A stretch of 64,000 nt of DNA, from positions 1,240,001 through 1,304,000 of the forward strand of contig OZ257133.1 in assembly GCA_965279135.1 (NCBI GenBank). The letters run 5' to 3'. Position 1 is the first letter of the stretch, and every line of letters begins with the position of its first letter. This document shows positions 34,959 to 43,850 of the stretch, in pieces. The stretch is from Croceimicrobium sp965279135 (GTDB lineage: Bacteria; Bacteroidota; Bacteroidia; Flavobacteriales; Schleiferiaceae). Below the pieces are notes generated by a model, which saw only the letters and a program-made list of their open reading frames with translations, searched no databases and had not been told where the DNA came from. Made by a program: the position numbers and the translations under genes.

Positions 34959-35468
34959 ATGAAAATCTCATTGCTAGGTTATATGGGAGCCGGAAAGAGC
35001 ACCTTGGCAAAAGAATTGTCTCTTACTCTTCAGCTTCCTTTTATTGATTTGGATGCTAGAATTGCTGAGAAACAAGGTGAATCTGTTTCTGAGATTATTC
35101 TTAACCGAGGAGAGTTATTTTTCAGGCAACTAGAAAGGGATTTATTGGAAGAGGCTCTGGAACAGCCAAATTTTGTGCTATCCCTGGGAGGCGGAACCCC
35201 TTGTTACTATGACAATATGAGTCTGATTAACTCCAAATCACTAAGCATATACATCGAAAAATCTATTGGCGATTTATACGAAGTACTGAAAGAGGATAGG
35301 AGGGAACGTCCTCTTATCGCTCATTTGGACGATAAAGACTTGAAGGAGTTTATTGCCAAACATCTATTTGAGCGCAGAGATTTTTATGAACGAGGGATTT
35401 TAAAAGTTCCCCAAAAACAAAAAACCAAGGCGGAGGCCTTAAAAACCATAACGGATTATCTGAAATGA
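34959..35468 (+). CDS. aroK: Shikimate kinase
   Basis: The 169-residue enzyme phosphorylates shikimate to shikimate 3-phosphate in aromatic amino acid synthesis. P-loop GYMGAGKS (7-14), FIDLDARI with the shikimate-binding Asp, ELFFRQLERDLL, GGG in SLGGGTPCY, and DRRERPLIAH (lid) are all seen. Length is typical. It overlaps the nitroreductase gene by four bases (ATGA), suggesting one operon, although no metabolic link is evident. Confidence 0.95.
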   Translation: MKISLLGYMGAGKSTLAKELSLTLQLPFIDLDARIAEKQGESVSEIILNRGELFFRQLERDLLEEALEQPNFVLSLGGGTPCYYDNMSLINSKSLSIYIEKSIGDLYEVLKEDRRERPLIAHLDDKDLKEFIAKHLFERRDFYERGILKVPQKQKTKAEALKTITDYLK

Positions 35469-36052
35469 GCGAAAAAGCAAAAGACCTGAGTTCCATCATC
35501 GCTGAGCGACGCACCATTAAGCCCGATCAGTACACGGAAGAAATAATTGATGACTCTATCATTCAAGAAATCTTAGAACAGGCCAATTGGGCTCCAACTC
35601 ACGGTTATACTGAGCCCTGGCGCTTTGTAGTATATAAAGGAGAAGCTAAGAAAAGGCTTGGTAGTTTTTTAGCTGATTATAATCAGCCTGACCCTAATGC
35701 GGAGGACTTTAACCAGATGCGTTACGATCGTTTGTCAGGAAGGCCCTTATTAGCCTCTCATGTTATTGGCATAGCCATGTTGGGAGGAACAAATCCTAAG
35801 ATACCAGAAATTGAAGAGATCAGCGCCGTTGCTATGGCCGTGCAAAACATGTGGCTCAAATGTCATGAACTGGGCTTAGGTGCCTATTGGAGTACCGGGA
35901 AGGTTGCTTTCAGTGATGAATTGCGAACCTTTATGGGGCTTGATGAAAAACACCGGAGCCTTGGTCTCTTTTACATCGGAAAGCCAGTGAATGACAACCC
36001 TCAGGGACGTCGTATCAGTTCTATTGACGAAAAGGTGCGTTGGGAGTCCTAA
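35465..36052 (+). CDS. Nitroreductase family protein
   Basis: The 195-residue FMN-dependent oxidoreductase has the family start (SSIIAERRTIKPDQY; FMN-binding RR-T), EQANWAPTHGYTEPWRFVV, AVAMAVQNMWLKCHELGLGAYW and the C-terminal LGLFYIGKP. It belongs to the YdjA-like group of small nitroreductases. The natural substrate is unknown. It is co-transcribed with aroK and shares CTAA at its stop with the stop of the convergent TolC-family gene. Confidence 0.88.
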   Translation: MSEKAKDLSSIIAERRTIKPDQYTEEIIDDSIIQEILEQANWAPTHGYTEPWRFVVYKGEAKKRLGSFLADYNQPDPNAEDFNQMRYDRLSGRPLLASHVIGIAMLGGTNPKIPEIEEISAVAMAVQNMWLKCHELGLGAYWSTGKVAFSDELRTFMGLDEKHRSLGLFYIGKPVNDNPQGRRISSIDEKVRWES

Positions 36053-37449
36053 TCAAATAGAACCCCAGCTTCTGCCTGTAGCTTAGCTTCAACGATCTGA
36101 AGCTTGGCTTCGGTTTTAACCTGCTTTAGCCGACTATCAATGTATTTGAGTTCACGAGAGTTGATTAGGAATAAGGAGCTCTCGCCATTACCGAACTTAA
36201 TATTCTCTGCTTCTAGAAGTCGAAAGTAATTGTTTACCATGCGGTTAACAATCTGTAACTGACTACTAGTTAAATTCAGCTCTACTTGATAGGCCTGTAC
36301 CTTGTTTTGAATTTCTAAACGCTTTAAGTCCAGCTCCAACTCATTTTCCTGAATCTTCAGTTTAGTTTTTTGTACTTCACCACGACCTTTCCGTAAAAAG
36401 ATCGGAAAGCTTGCTTGAAGCCCCCAGGTATAGTTATCCGGAGAATACTCCGCAAAGAAATCATTCTGAGTGGGCGCATTTAAGAACTTATAGTTTACCG
36501 TGAATTCAGGCTTTAATAGTTCCTGGTTTAATCTGCGCTCTATATCTAGCCTTTGAATCTTTAAATCGTAGGAATTCAATGCGGGGTGGCGCTCAAACCA
36601 GTTATCGGGTAAGAACTCAATCACCGGTTCAAATTGATACTCAGGGCGAACAGCGGTTCCCAGGATTAAAGGAACTGTACCATCTAACCATAAATAGGTG
36701 TTGAGGATGTTTCCTTGGAAAACGTAGTTAGCCTGAGCACTTTGCAAACTGATCCTTCGATCTTGCACTTGAATCGCTGCTTCCAGGGTATCAATTAAAG
36801 GAAGATCTCCAATTAGGGCTGTTTGTCTAATAAATTGAAAACGATTCTCGGCTTGTACGAGAGCCTCTTCATATATGATTAGTTCCTTGTAAGCAGCGTA
36901 CCAGTTCCAGTAGCTTTCCAAAGCTTCCAAAAACAACTTGTTGAGGGCCAGGTCGATATCAAAATCGGCGGCTTCCTCCAATAAACGAGCCTGCTTAATG
37001 GAAGCCCGGCGCTCATCCATAAATAAGCCCTGACCCAGGGTCCAGCTTATATCACCATACCATAATCCACTGCCGGGTACGGTACTTTGATTATTAAGGA
37101 AAACGCCATCGTTAAGCTCGTAGCCCGCTTTCGCCTTTAACCCAAACCAACCTGGCACTTCTAATCCTGAATTCTGAAGGGTATAGTAGTTTGATCCGCT
37201 AAATCGCTTTTGATCAACATCACTAAATAGCTTAGGATCAAAGTTTCCGCTCGCTTTCAGGCGTTCAGCTTCGGCTCGATTTCTAATTAGACGCGCCTGA
37301 ATGGCCATAGGGTGATGCTGCTCCACAATCTTGATGAAAGTGTCTACCGGAAGCACAACAGTATCTGAGGTTTGTGCTTTAGCCGATATGGTCAGCAGGG
37401 TCCCTATTAGAAGTATGAGGAATCTATTTCTTATCACCGGACGAGGCAT
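36049..37449 (-). CDS. TolC family outer-membrane efflux protein
   Basis: From the ATG at 37447-37449 the 466-residue protein has a signal peptide (RNRFLILLIGTLLTISAKAQ). A longer reading from 37509 puts 20 residues ahead of the signal and overlaps hlyD further, so it is rejected. The mature part shows the two OEP repeats of helix-strand-helix: RLIRNRAEAERLKASGNFDP, LEALESYWNWYAAYKELIIYE, and ELKYIDSRLKQVKTEAKLQI. It forms the outer-membrane duct of the tripartite exporter with the HlyD and ABC proteins encoded just upstream. Confidence 0.88.
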   Translation of the reverse strand: MPRPVIRNRFLILLIGTLLTISAKAQTSDTVVLPVDTFIKIVEQHHPMAIQARLIRNRAEAERLKASGNFDPKLFSDVDQKRFSGSNYYTLQNSGLEVPGWFGLKAKAGYELNDGVFLNNQSTVPGSGLWYGDISWTLGQGLFMDERRASIKQARLLEEAADFDIDLALNKLFLEALESYWNWYAAYKELIIYEEALVQAENRFQFIRQTALIGDLPLIDTLEAAIQVQDRRISLQSAQANYVFQGNILNTYLWLDGTVPLILGTAVRPEYQFEPVIEFLPDNWFERHPALNSYDLKIQRLDIERRLNQELLKPEFTVNYKFLNAPTQNDFFAEYSPDNYTWGLQASFPIFLRKGRGEVQKTKLKIQENELELDLKRLEIQNKVQAYQVELNLTSSQLQIVNRMVNNYFRLLEAENIKFGNGESSLFLINSRELKYIDSRLKQVKTEAKLQIVEAKLQAEAGVLFD

Positions 37450-38806
37450 CTTTAGATTTATCCATTCCAGCACTCTCTTCCGGGAGGTAGAAATCGGCCG
37501 GGAAACCATTTATTTGTCGCCATAATTCGTACCATACAGGAACATCATTCAACAGGGCGAAGGTGCGAGCACCAGCTCCAGGTCGAATTCCATTAGGCCA
37601 TGGATCCTGAACCGGATCAGGAGCCACTAATAAGCGGTAATTTCCATTAGAAGAGGTGAAATTGTCGATAGCTACAATTCTACCACCAAAGGTTCCGGTA
37701 GAAACGCCTGGCCATCCACTAAAGAATATCGCTGGCCATCCATCAAATTGAATGCGCACTTCTTCGCCCACATGCATAAGAGGATAGTCCAAAGGACGCA
37801 CGTACATTTCTATTGCCAAGTCATAATCCGCCGGCATTATCGTTACAATCTCTTCGCCTTCCTTAACAGTTTCACCGATACCGGTTTTTACGGCGCGGGT
37901 AACAAAGCCGTCTTGTGGAGCGGTGATATAGTAATTGCTGGTCCGTACCTCATAGTTACTGTACATGTTTTCCAGCTTAAACACCTCGGCATCCGTAGAA
38001 TACATAGAGGAGAGTGTAGCAAAGCGCTCACTTTCTGCCTTACTGATTTTGCCATCCATATCTGCACCAACCGCATTCAACTCTACCCGTGCATTAAGAA
38101 GTTTGTTTCTTGAGGCCAAAAGTTTGCTTTCCTGAGCTACTCGCTTTGCAGTAGCTTCCTGCAGTTTTTGTCTTCTGGTTTCCTGATCTGTTCTCGAGTA
38201 AAGGCCATATCCAAAGAGACTGTCCATACGGGTTAGCTGTGCCTGGGCAATTTCTTCGGCAGTAAAAGCAGCTACCAGGTCAATGGAATCGGCGATTACA
38301 TCTAATCTGCTAATGCGGATCTTGTTAAAGGCTTGTTTCAATTTTAACTCTCGATTCTGTTTGAGGAACACAATCTGGTCCTGCAGGGAATTGGCCTTTT
38401 CCTGATAATTGTCCCTTGAAGAGTTCTTTGATACGATCTGACCTTCGGTTCGTTCCAATAGTCTTGGATCGAAATAGTCATTTTTAATTTCCGAGATATA
38501 GAGTAGGGTATCACCCTTGCGAACAAAATCTCCTTCCTGAGCATACCAGGTTTCAATTCTACCACCAATCACGGATTGCAAGGTCTGTGGCCGCTTTTCG
38601 GGTTGCAAGGAGGTTACATATCCCTTGGACATTACGTTCTGGGTCCAGGGTAGGAATAAGGCTCCGACAATGAAGGAAAAGCTTATTATATAAAGCCTCT
38701 TGCGGCTTTTACGCATGCGGGCTTCATCAAGAAAGACGCGCATACTGCTGTAATTTCGGCGATCAATCTTATTCGCCACGGAGTTTTTAGGCGAGATGTT
38801 TAGCAT
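37424..38806 (-). CDS. HlyD-type membrane fusion protein
   Basis: The 460-residue periplasmic adaptor has one membrane helix (about 37-56), a lipoyl-like half (TLQSVIGGRIETWYAQEGDF, VRKGDTLLYI), a long helical hairpin (about 115-255), the second lipoyl half (YYITAPQDGFVTRAVKTGIGE) and a beta-barrel domain (YDLAIEMYVRPLDYPLMHVG). It links the ABC protein to the TolC-like duct. Overlaps: 7 bases with the ABC gene and 26 bases with the TolC gene. The extended hydrophilic tail (SAGMDKSKDASSGDKK) is unusual. Confidence 0.9.
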   Translation of the reverse strand: MLNISPKNSVANKIDRRNYSSMRVFLDEARMRKSRKRLYIISFSFIVGALFLPWTQNVMSKGYVTSLQPEKRPQTLQSVIGGRIETWYAQEGDFVRKGDTLLYISEIKNDYFDPRLLERTEGQIVSKNSSRDNYQEKANSLQDQIVFLKQNRELKLKQAFNKIRISRLDVIADSIDLVAAFTAEEIAQAQLTRMDSLFGYGLYSRTDQETRRQKLQEATAKRVAQESKLLASRNKLLNARVELNAVGADMDGKISKAESERFATLSSMYSTDAEVFKLENMYSNYEVRTSNYYITAPQDGFVTRAVKTGIGETVKEGEEIVTIMPADYDLAIEMYVRPLDYPLMHVGEEVRIQFDGWPAIFFSGWPGVSTGTFGGRIVAIDNFTSSNGNYRLLVAPDPVQDPWPNGIRPGAGARTFALLNDVPVWYELWRQINGFPADFYLPEESAGMDKSKDASSGDKK

Positions 38807-40506
38807 GGTAAATCATTTTCTAGTTCTTGGTAGGTCCCTTGTTTTACAATTCTTCCTTCTTCCAGGACAATAATTCGGTCCATTCGTTTCAATGATTCCC
38901 GATTGCAAGTGGCCATAATTACCGATTGTCCGCAATCAAAACACAGGTAATCTAGCCACTTGGCCCGGGTGGTCTCATCTACATCAAACCAATTATCCTC
39001 TAATAACAATAAACTGTGGGTTCCAGCGAGGCTTCTCGCCATTAAGATTCGGTTACAAATGCTGGATGCCAGACCTAATCCACCCGTAGGTAAGGGGGTG
39101 AAAATGCCATTCGGTAAATCTTCCACAAAATCTTTCAAACCCACCAGCTCCATAAGTTCCATCACCTGCTTTTGATCCACAGACTCACGACGTAAACTAA
39201 TGTTATCCAGAATAGTAGCTTCAAAAATCTCCTCCTGACGAAGGTTGTCGCCGATTAAACTCCTTAAGGTTTCCAATTGCACCTTACTGTAAGGGGTATC
39301 GTTGTAGAGAAGGCTGCCTTCATATGTGTCAAAAAGGCCGGCAATCAGCTGTAATAGCGATGATTTCCCTGATGCCATCGAACCTGTAATCCCAATCTTC
39401 TGACCATGAGAGATCTCCAGGTTGATATCGCTTAAGATCCGATGTCCCCATTGAGGTGAATTTAAATTGAGATTCTTGAGCTTAACCTGAAGCTTATCTC
39501 CATTTTTTAAAGCAATTTGTTGAGATTCATCCTGATTCTCCAGCTCAAGGTCCGTTACCGCACCTAGTTTTTCCAGACCGGTAAGCACATCATAAATAGT
39601 CTCGATGCTGTAAACCAACTTTTCAACCGAGGAAATGATCTGTACAATTACAATTTCTGCTGCTACAAACTGACCAATGTTCATCTGAGCATCAAAAACC
39701 AAGAGACCACCTAGAAGAAGTAAGCCACCGGCAATCAGTACTTTAAAGAAAATCAGTGAACTGTATTGACGAAGTAATACGCTAAAGTGCGCCCGCCGTG
39801 ATCTGAGGTAGCTGGAACTCAGTTTATCAGCCTGATCCATAGGGAGCGTAGTTCTCCCCGCCATTTTAAAAGTAGACAGGTTTCTACCTAATTCTTCTAA
39901 CCAGGATACCACCTCATATTTATTCTGGCTTTCCTGTAGGCTAGTTTCCAAACCTCGCTTAGAAGTAAGGCGGAAGAATATCATTAACACGAAAATGAGG
40001 AAGAAGCCAAACGCAATGAAGAAAGGGTGGTACAGAGAGAGCAGGATTAATCCAAAGATTATCTGCAAGCTTGCCACCGAGAAGTCGAACAAGAGCTTAT
40101 AGAGACCCTTCTGTACCGTAAGCACGTCAAAAAAGCGGTTAATAAGCTCCGGTGGATAGTAATTTTTAAGAGCGCTTAGCTTTAAACGTGGTATGCGGTA
40201 GGCAAACTCGATTGAAGCATTTACAAATAGTCGTTGTTGGATGCGTTCCGCAACGCTCAACTGGAATATTTGAAAGACTCCCGCCAGGGCCAGACCAATT
40301 AACACCACCACTACCAAGACTACCCAGGAGGTAGAGGTAGAGCCGCTCTGAATGAGGTTAATAATAGCCTGAATTCCCAATGGAATTGATAAGGAAAGCA
40401 GGCCGTTAAATAGTGCGTATATGTAGATATTCCCAATATCCTTGCGCTCGGTATCTAGTAATTGCCAGAAACGCTTTAAGGGTAGTTTAGGATCTTTTAG
40501 TGCCAT
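38800..40506 (-). CDS. ABC exporter (permease plus ATPase) with degenerate catalytic motifs
   Basis: The 568-residue half-transporter has a six-helix ABC1 domain (about 20-310) and an ATPase domain. Walker A GSMASGKS (375-382) and a Q-loop glutamine (LRQEEIFEATILDNI) are kept. The signature LSGGQ is LASSI (479-483), Walker B DE is Glu503-Asp504 (LLLLED), and the H-loop His is Cys534 (MATCNRES). Such changes usually abolish or strongly lower ATP hydrolysis. It has no C39 peptidase domain. It overlaps tetR by 20 bases and hlyD by 7. The substrate could be peptides or drugs; the gene order matches a TetR-regulated exporter. Whether it needs a second, active ABC partner is unknown. Confidence 0.85.
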   Translation of the reverse strand: MALKDPKLPLKRFWQLLDTERKDIGNIYIYALFNGLLSLSIPLGIQAIINLIQSGSTSTSWVVLVVVVLIGLALAGVFQIFQLSVAERIQQRLFVNASIEFAYRIPRLKLSALKNYYPPELINRFFDVLTVQKGLYKLLFDFSVASLQIIFGLILLSLYHPFFIAFGFFLIFVLMIFFRLTSKRGLETSLQESQNKYEVVSWLEELGRNLSTFKMAGRTTLPMDQADKLSSSYLRSRRAHFSVLLRQYSSLIFFKVLIAGGLLLLGGLLVFDAQMNIGQFVAAEIVIVQIISSVEKLVYSIETIYDVLTGLEKLGAVTDLELENQDESQQIALKNGDKLQVKLKNLNLNSPQWGHRILSDINLEISHGQKIGITGSMASGKSSLLQLIAGLFDTYEGSLLYNDTPYSKVQLETLRSLIGDNLRQEEIFEATILDNISLRRESVDQKQVMELMELVGLKDFVEDLPNGIFTPLPTGGLGLASSICNRILMARSLAGTHSLLLLEDNWFDVDETTRAKWLDYLCFDCGQSVIMATCNRESLKRMDRIIVLEEGRIVKQGTYQELENDLPC

Positions 40507-41179
40507 TTCTTAATGTGCTTAGGGTCATGGTTTCCATAAATTGAATGAGGCTTTCGTCTTTGGCCTTGATATCTGTGATTGAAGGCATGTGCTCTCCGAA
40601 AAATTTTTGCAAGTGATTCGATTCCAAAAGGGTAGAGGCCAAGGTGCGCGGATGTCCGAAGTCGGAGTTAATGCCGCAAATAATCTGCACCAATCGCTCA
40701 ATAAGATTTTTATAGTTTTTGAAATAACCATTCTTATTCTCCTGATCAATCTCCTTGGTTAAAAAGGTCTTTGATGACTCAGAAATTACAATGCGCTGTA
40801 AGGTTTCTTCATTAATGTGGGAGAAGTTCTGGTCTTGGGTTACCGTTTCGCAAATAACCCGAATACTGTTTTTTAATTGCTCCTCACAGGCGTCAACATT
40901 TGCTGTTGCAAAGGCAACCTTATACTCTAGCCAGGCCCAATACCAGGAAATGAGATATAAAAGGAGTTTATGCTTGTTTTCGAAATAGCGATAGATGGTG
41001 CTTTCCGGGGATCCGATTGCATTCCCCAGTTTTTTAAACGTGAAGCTTTCAAAGCCCAGTTGATCGATTAATTCTATGCTGTTCTTAACGATTCGTTGCC
41101 CTAATTCCGAGCTTTCCGGATCCTTAACATACAACTGATCCGGAATTTGAATCTTTAAGCTACCAAGTAAATGTCGCAT
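40487..41179 (-). CDS. TetR family transcriptional regulator
   Basis: The 230-residue protein has an N-terminal helix-turn-helix (IVKNSIELIDQLGFESFTF, then LGNAIGSPESTIYRYFENKH, about residues 28-75) typical of TetR, and a helical ligand-binding C-terminus. It is the first gene of the exporter operon, overlapping the ABC gene by 20 bases. A palindrome inside its own promoter suggests it represses the operon, relieved by a transported compound (inference). Confidence 0.88.
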   Translation of the reverse strand: MRHLLGSLKIQIPDQLYVKDPESSELGQRIVKNSIELIDQLGFESFTFKKLGNAIGSPESTIYRYFENKHKLLLYLISWYWAWLEYKVAFATANVDACEEQLKNSIRVICETVTQDQNFSHINEETLQRIVISESSKTFLTKEIDQENKNGYFKNYKNLIERLVQIICGINSDFGHPRTLASTLLESNHLQKFFGEHMPSITDIKAKDESLIQFMETMTLSTLRNGTKRS

Positions 41180-41197
41180 GATTCATAATTACAATCG

Positions 41198-41229
41198 CAA
41201 AAATAATAGTAATACTATCATAAATGCAA
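41198..41229 (-). promoter_or_regulatory. Promoter of the tetR-ABC-hlyD-tolC operon
   Basis: On the minus strand TTG (41227-41229) and TATTTTTG (41198-41205) are 21 bases apart, a good Bacteroidota promoter. The -7 box ends 18 bases before the tetR ATG. Confidence 0.6.
41206..41218. promoter_or_regulatory. Candidate TetR operator
   Basis: ATAGTAATACTAT is a perfect palindrome of two six-base arms around one base, lying between the -33 and -7 elements and directly next to the -7 box. A repressor bound here would block RNA polymerase. Confidence 0.5.
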
Positions 41230-41298
41230 GTAGCCCATTATTGTTCACTATGGCTATTAGTTTTTTTTGATTGATATTCGAAATCTAAAAACACCCGC

Positions 41299-42534
41299 AT
41301 GGATTTTTTCGGAATTCTAGCCGTACTTACCTCTTTAGCAGCACTTTTCGCCTTTTTAAACACGCGTTACCTAAAACTCCCTTTCACTATCGGCTTAATG
41401 ATTTTGGCGATGGTCTTCACTCTGATTATCATTTTAATCGGTAGTGTTTACCCGCCCCTTATTGCCGATGCCACTGCTGTTATTGAGCAACTGGATTTTA
41501 AAACACTTTTACTGGACGTAATGTTGAGCTTTTTGCTTTTTGCGGGAGCATTACACACCAAATTGGATGGTTTAAAGACCCATAGGGGACCCATTCTTCT
41601 ATTAGCAACTGTAGGGGTAGTGATTTCTGCAAGCCTTATTGGGGCGATGCTGTATTATTTACTAATTCTAATTGACTACCCGGTAGATTTTATTTACTGC
41701 CTTCTATTTGGATCCTTGCTTGCACCCACCGATCCCATTGCCGTTCTAAGTATTTTGAAACAAGCCGGAGCGCCAAAGAAATTGGAAGTAAAAATCGTTG
41801 GAGAATCTCTGTTTAATGATGGTGTAGGTGTGGTAGTCTTTCTGGTATTATTGTCTGTAGCCCGAACAGGGATGGATCAGTTTAATATGGCACAGGTAGG
41901 ACTGCTCTTTTTGGAAGAAGTAGGAGGAGGGATTGTTTTAGGATTCGCAGGAGGCTATTTGGCTTTTCTTTTAATGCGCACCATTAACCACTATGAAACG
42001 GAGGTAATGATCACCTTGGCCGTTGTTATGGGCCTATATAGTCTGGCTTCGGCACTTCATTTTAGTGGACCTTTAGCGGTAGTAGTAGCCGGATTGCTCA
42101 TTGGCAATCGTTCTCCTGAAATTGCCTGGTCGCAGGAAACTCAGACCTACATTGATAAGTTTTGGGAGTTATTGGATGTATTTCTCAATGCGCTTTTGTT
42201 TGTTTTAATCGGTTTGGAATTATTGGTGGTAGAAATCAATTCATTCTACCTTCTGCTAGGTCTGGCCGTAATCCCTATATCTCTGATCGCCCGCTATATC
42301 GCGGTTTTAGGACCAGTTGAATTCTATAAGAAACGTTTGGAGTTTGTGCCGAAAACCGCCCTGTTGCTTACCTGGGGTGGCATTCGAGGGGGAATATCGA
42401 TAGCGCTGGCCTTGAGTTTAGATGAAGGTATGCATCGCGAACTATTTTTAACCTTAGCCTATATCGTGGTGGTCTTTTCCATAGTCGTACAGGGATTAAG
42501 TCTTTCCAGCGTTTTGAAGCGCATACTAAATTAA
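41299..42534 (+). CDS. CPA1 family Na+(K+)/H+ antiporter
   Basis: The 411-residue inner-membrane protein has about 12 helices and the CPA1 motifs SLLAPTDPIAVLSIL (ion-binding T-D) and VGESLFNDGVGVVVF (N-D) found in NhaP-type antiporters, plus TWGGIRGGISIALALSL late in the protein. It exchanges monovalent cations for protons for pH and salt balance, fitting a marine habitat. It lacks a long C-terminal regulatory tail. It lies divergently from the TetR-exporter operon and 18 bases before the PNPOx-like gene. Confidence 0.92.
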   Translation: MDFFGILAVLTSLAALFAFLNTRYLKLPFTIGLMILAMVFTLIIILIGSVYPPLIADATAVIEQLDFKTLLLDVMLSFLLFAGALHTKLDGLKTHRGPILLLATVGVVISASLIGAMLYYLLILIDYPVDFIYCLLFGSLLAPTDPIAVLSILKQAGAPKKLEVKIVGESLFNDGVGVVVFLVLLSVARTGMDQFNMAQVGLLFLEEVGGGIVLGFAGGYLAFLLMRTINHYETEVMITLAVVMGLYSLASALHFSGPLAVVVAGLLIGNRSPEIAWSQETQTYIDKFWELLDVFLNALLFVLIGLELLVVEINSFYLLLGLAVIPISLIARYIAVLGPVEFYKKRLEFVPKTALLLTWGGIRGGISIALALSLDEGMHRELFLTLAYIVVVFSIVVQGLSLSSVLKRILN

Positions 42535-42552
42535 TCAGCCTGAACCTTTTGC

Positions 42553-43089
42553 ATGAACCATCAAGAGAGAGTGATAGACTTTGTTAATGAGGCTTTTGTT
42601 GTGAAAGATCATCCTTTCCGTTATCCTACTCTGGCGACGGTGTCAAAGAATGGCCCCCAGCAAAGGACTTTAGTATTAAGAGCTTTTAATCCCCTGAATT
42701 GGACCTTTACCTTTTACACCGATCATCGCAGCAATAAGGTTCAGGAATTAAATGAGGATAATCGGGCTGCTCTGCATTTTTATGAACCTAAGCAGCAGTT
42801 GCAGATGCGTTGGCTAGGCACAGTGAAGATCGAACATCAAAATGAGCTAAGTACCTCCGTTTTAAAGGATATCCCAATGGATCGAAGGATGGATTATGAG
42901 TCAATTCTTGCACCTGGTGCTGATTATATTGAAAATCTAGAGAAATCCAGCGCTGAAGACAATTTCGCTTTGCTAGTGTTTAAAGCTAAAAGTCTGGATT
43001 ACTTACAATTGAATGCAGAAGATCACCTTAGATACAAAGCGGATGTAAAGGATAGCGGATCACTTAATTGGAGAAGGGTCCAGCCTTAG
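42553..43089 (+). CDS. Pyridoxamine 5'-phosphate oxidase-like FMN-binding protein
   Basis: The 178-residue split-barrel protein has YPTLATVSKNGPQQRTLVLR, FYTDHRSNKVQELNEDNRAAL (the RSxK phosphate-binding pattern) and LQMRWLGTV, as in the Alr4036/PNPOx-like group. True PdxH has a different C-terminal dimerisation motif, so pdxH is not assigned. It probably binds FMN and reduces or binds a small substrate. It likely shares an operon with the antiporter gene. Its 3' end overlaps the convergent gene by 26 bases. Confidence 0.78.
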   Translation: MNHQERVIDFVNEAFVVKDHPFRYPTLATVSKNGPQQRTLVLRAFNPLNWTFTFYTDHRSNKVQELNEDNRAALHFYEPKQQLQMRWLGTVKIEHQNELSTSVLKDIPMDRRMDYESILAPGADYIENLEKSSAEDNFALLVFKAKSLDYLQLNAEDHLRYKADVKDSGSLNWRRVQP

Positions 43090-43837
43090 TTGAAATCGGT
43101 TTACTCTGAAATCCTTGCTCTCCTAAAGTCCATTCTTTTAGTACCCCATCCCCCTTATAAAAGCCTATCTCATCATCAAACTCATATTGAAAATGGGAAA
43201 GGATACCCGATTCGGCTTGATATTTTAATTCAAGCTTACTACCGCGATTGGCTCCTACATAGAGGTACTTTTCACCTTCAAAGAAATTTTCGCAGAGCTG
43301 GAAGTTCTTGTTTTCAATGCGATAAACCCTGGCTAGGGCATGATGTTGCCCGCCTCCGTGAGTTCCCCAGGCTAATAAGAGATAATGAACTTGCTTGTTG
43401 AGCTTAAGCTGGTGAATCTCATAGATTAATACATCGGTAGGTTCTCCAGTACCGCCTTCATCTCCTGAATAAAGCTTTTTTACCAAAACACCACCATCCT
43501 CAGCTTTAAATTGGGCATAGGAAGCCATATCATGCCAGGTCCCTCCGCTTCGTCGATCCCAGCTAAAGACTCTCAGTTGTTTATCCTCTGATGTTTCGAT
43601 TTGCAGGTATTTCCCTAAACTGTCAAAAGGGTTTAAAAAGCTGATGGAGTCTTTAAGTTCTTCAAATAGCCTTTCTTCCAGGATAGGAGCCATACAATAA
43701 GCCAGCTCATTATCAACTGAAAAGAAGGCCTTAAATCCGGTGGTGAGATAGCGATCAGCGGCTTTCAGTCGATATTCTTGAGAATGAGCAACCTGAAAGA
43801 GAGAACAAAAGGCTAGCAGAATAAGTATTTTACGCAT
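43064..43837 (-). CDS. Hypothetical secreted protein
   Basis: The 257-residue protein has a signal peptide (MRKILILLAFCSLFQVAHSQ). The mature domain has beta-rich segments such as QLRVFSWDRRSGGTWHDMAS and LLLAWGTHGGGQHHALARVY. No family is recognised; periplasmic or extracellular. It follows the alpha/beta hydrolase gene after 13 bases in the same direction, so they may be one unit. Function unknown. Confidence 0.65.
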   Translation of the reverse strand: MRKILILLAFCSLFQVAHSQEYRLKAADRYLTTGFKAFFSVDNELAYCMAPILEERLFEELKDSISFLNPFDSLGKYLQIETSEDKQLRVFSWDRRSGGTWHDMASYAQFKAEDGGVLVKKLYSGDEGGTGEPTDVLIYEIHQLKLNKQVHYLLLAWGTHGGGQHHALARVYRIENKNFQLCENFFEGEKYLYVGANRGSKLELKYQAESGILSHFQYEFDDEIGFYKGDGVLKEWTLGEQGFQSKPISTKAGPFSN

Positions 43838-43850
43838 CGTACAATTGATT

